A stretch of DNA of 64,000 nt, taken from Peribacillus loiseleuriae. GTDB lineage: Bacteria; Bacillota; Bacilli; Bacillales; DSM-1321. Of the stretch, positions 63,936-64,000 are shown in pieces. The translations under genes were made by a program, and so were the position numbers. Positions within the stretch are counted from its first letter, which is position 1. Every line of letters begins with the position of its first letter. The notes under the pieces are model-generated. The model was not told the origin of the DNA. It ran no database searches and saw nothing but the letters and a program-made list of their open reading frames with translations. The stretch covers positions 2,429,357 through 2,493,356 of the forward strand of contig NZ_LFZW01000001.1 of NCBI RefSeq assembly GCF_001183985.1, given 5' to 3'.

Positions 63936-64000
63936 CTATTAGTCAGGATTTAATTGACCAAGCGAATGAAATTCATAATCGACAAATGATGATTTTACAG
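63932..64000 (+). CDS. Start of an unidentified gene running off the window
   Basis: ATG at 63932 opens 23 codons (MTISQDLIDQANEIHNRQMMIL...) to the window edge without a stop. There is no obvious ribosome site directly upstream. Too short to identify. It interrupts the DUF4097 gene, so it may belong to an inserted element. Confidence 0.4.
   Translation, partial: MTISQDLIDQANEIHNRQMMILQ

Noticed and set aside
1-64000. CRISPR array
   Set aside because: No run of regularly spaced identical repeats with unique spacers. The 20-21-bp repeats at 14134, 21501 and 44814 are contiguous transposase-type sites without spacers.
1-64000. tRNA or rRNA genes
   Set aside because: No cloverleaf-type segment or rRNA-like sequence was recognised by eye. 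A tRNA scan would be decisive.

Overview
The window reads as chromosome of a low-GC Bacillaceae bacterium (Bacillus/Peribacillus-like). The evidence is the AT-rich coding style with strong AGGAGG-type ribosome sites, a T-box ahead of an isoleucyl-tRNA synthetase, a bacillithiol-type FosB, a CYP102A (P450 BM3-type) fusion enzyme, a Bacillus-style tenI-thiO-thiS-thiG-thiF operon, a perfect CcpA cre site and IS231-like debris. It is an accessory region: intact operons alternate with pseudogenes, insertion-sequence scraps and repeats.

Layout. 1-4.5 kb: end of a flavin monooxygenase-like gene, a serine recombinase, a SoxB-like metallophosphatase and a short HU gene. 4.6-10 kb: a membrane-anchored glutamate-synthase-like FMN enzyme, a dead IS231-like transposase, a secreted FG-GAP protein, then LysR and MFS remnants. 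10-14.2 kb: fosB and the P450-reductase fusion. 14.3-21 kb: an HU pseudogene, a group II intron tail, a dead ABC exporter, a two-component system and a GC-rich drrAB-type exporter. 21.5-26.7 kb: a soluble PAS chemoreceptor and T-box-controlled type-2 ileS. 27-39 kb: a GntR-controlled catabolic cluster (luciferase-family monooxygenase, AA_synth protein, two hydrolases, two aldehyde dehydrogenases, flavin reductase, NCS1 permease, broken malic enzyme). 39.6-47.9 kb: a formate/nitrite channel, an esterase, an ArsR/SRPBCC pair, lipoproteins, remnants and a TnpB fragment with its right end. 50.2-60.7 kb: two TPP-riboswitch operons. 61.2-64 kb: a GC-richer pyruvate/indolepyruvate decarboxylase, then debris.

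Two results stand out. First, a TPP riboswitch precedes six tightly coupled genes: a LuxE-like acid-activating enzyme, a LuxC-like acyl reductase, a ThiXYZ-like ABC importer and an SDR reductase. Together they look like a route that imports a carboxylic-acid relative of a thiamine precursor and reduces it to the aldehyde and then the alcohol. I know of no described thiamine salvage system of this composition. Second, at least eleven sequences have the architecture of Tn7-family transposon ends (18-nt terminus starting TGT and ending AATAAAG, followed by further AATAAAG-type repeats, often about 20 bp apart), but no transposition genes are present. One pair bounds a 0.9-kb mini-element with one lipoprotein gene and near-identical 5-bp flanks. 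Another end supplies the last codons of the P450 gene. The region therefore looks like a graveyard, or a passively mobilised island, of Tn7-like elements.
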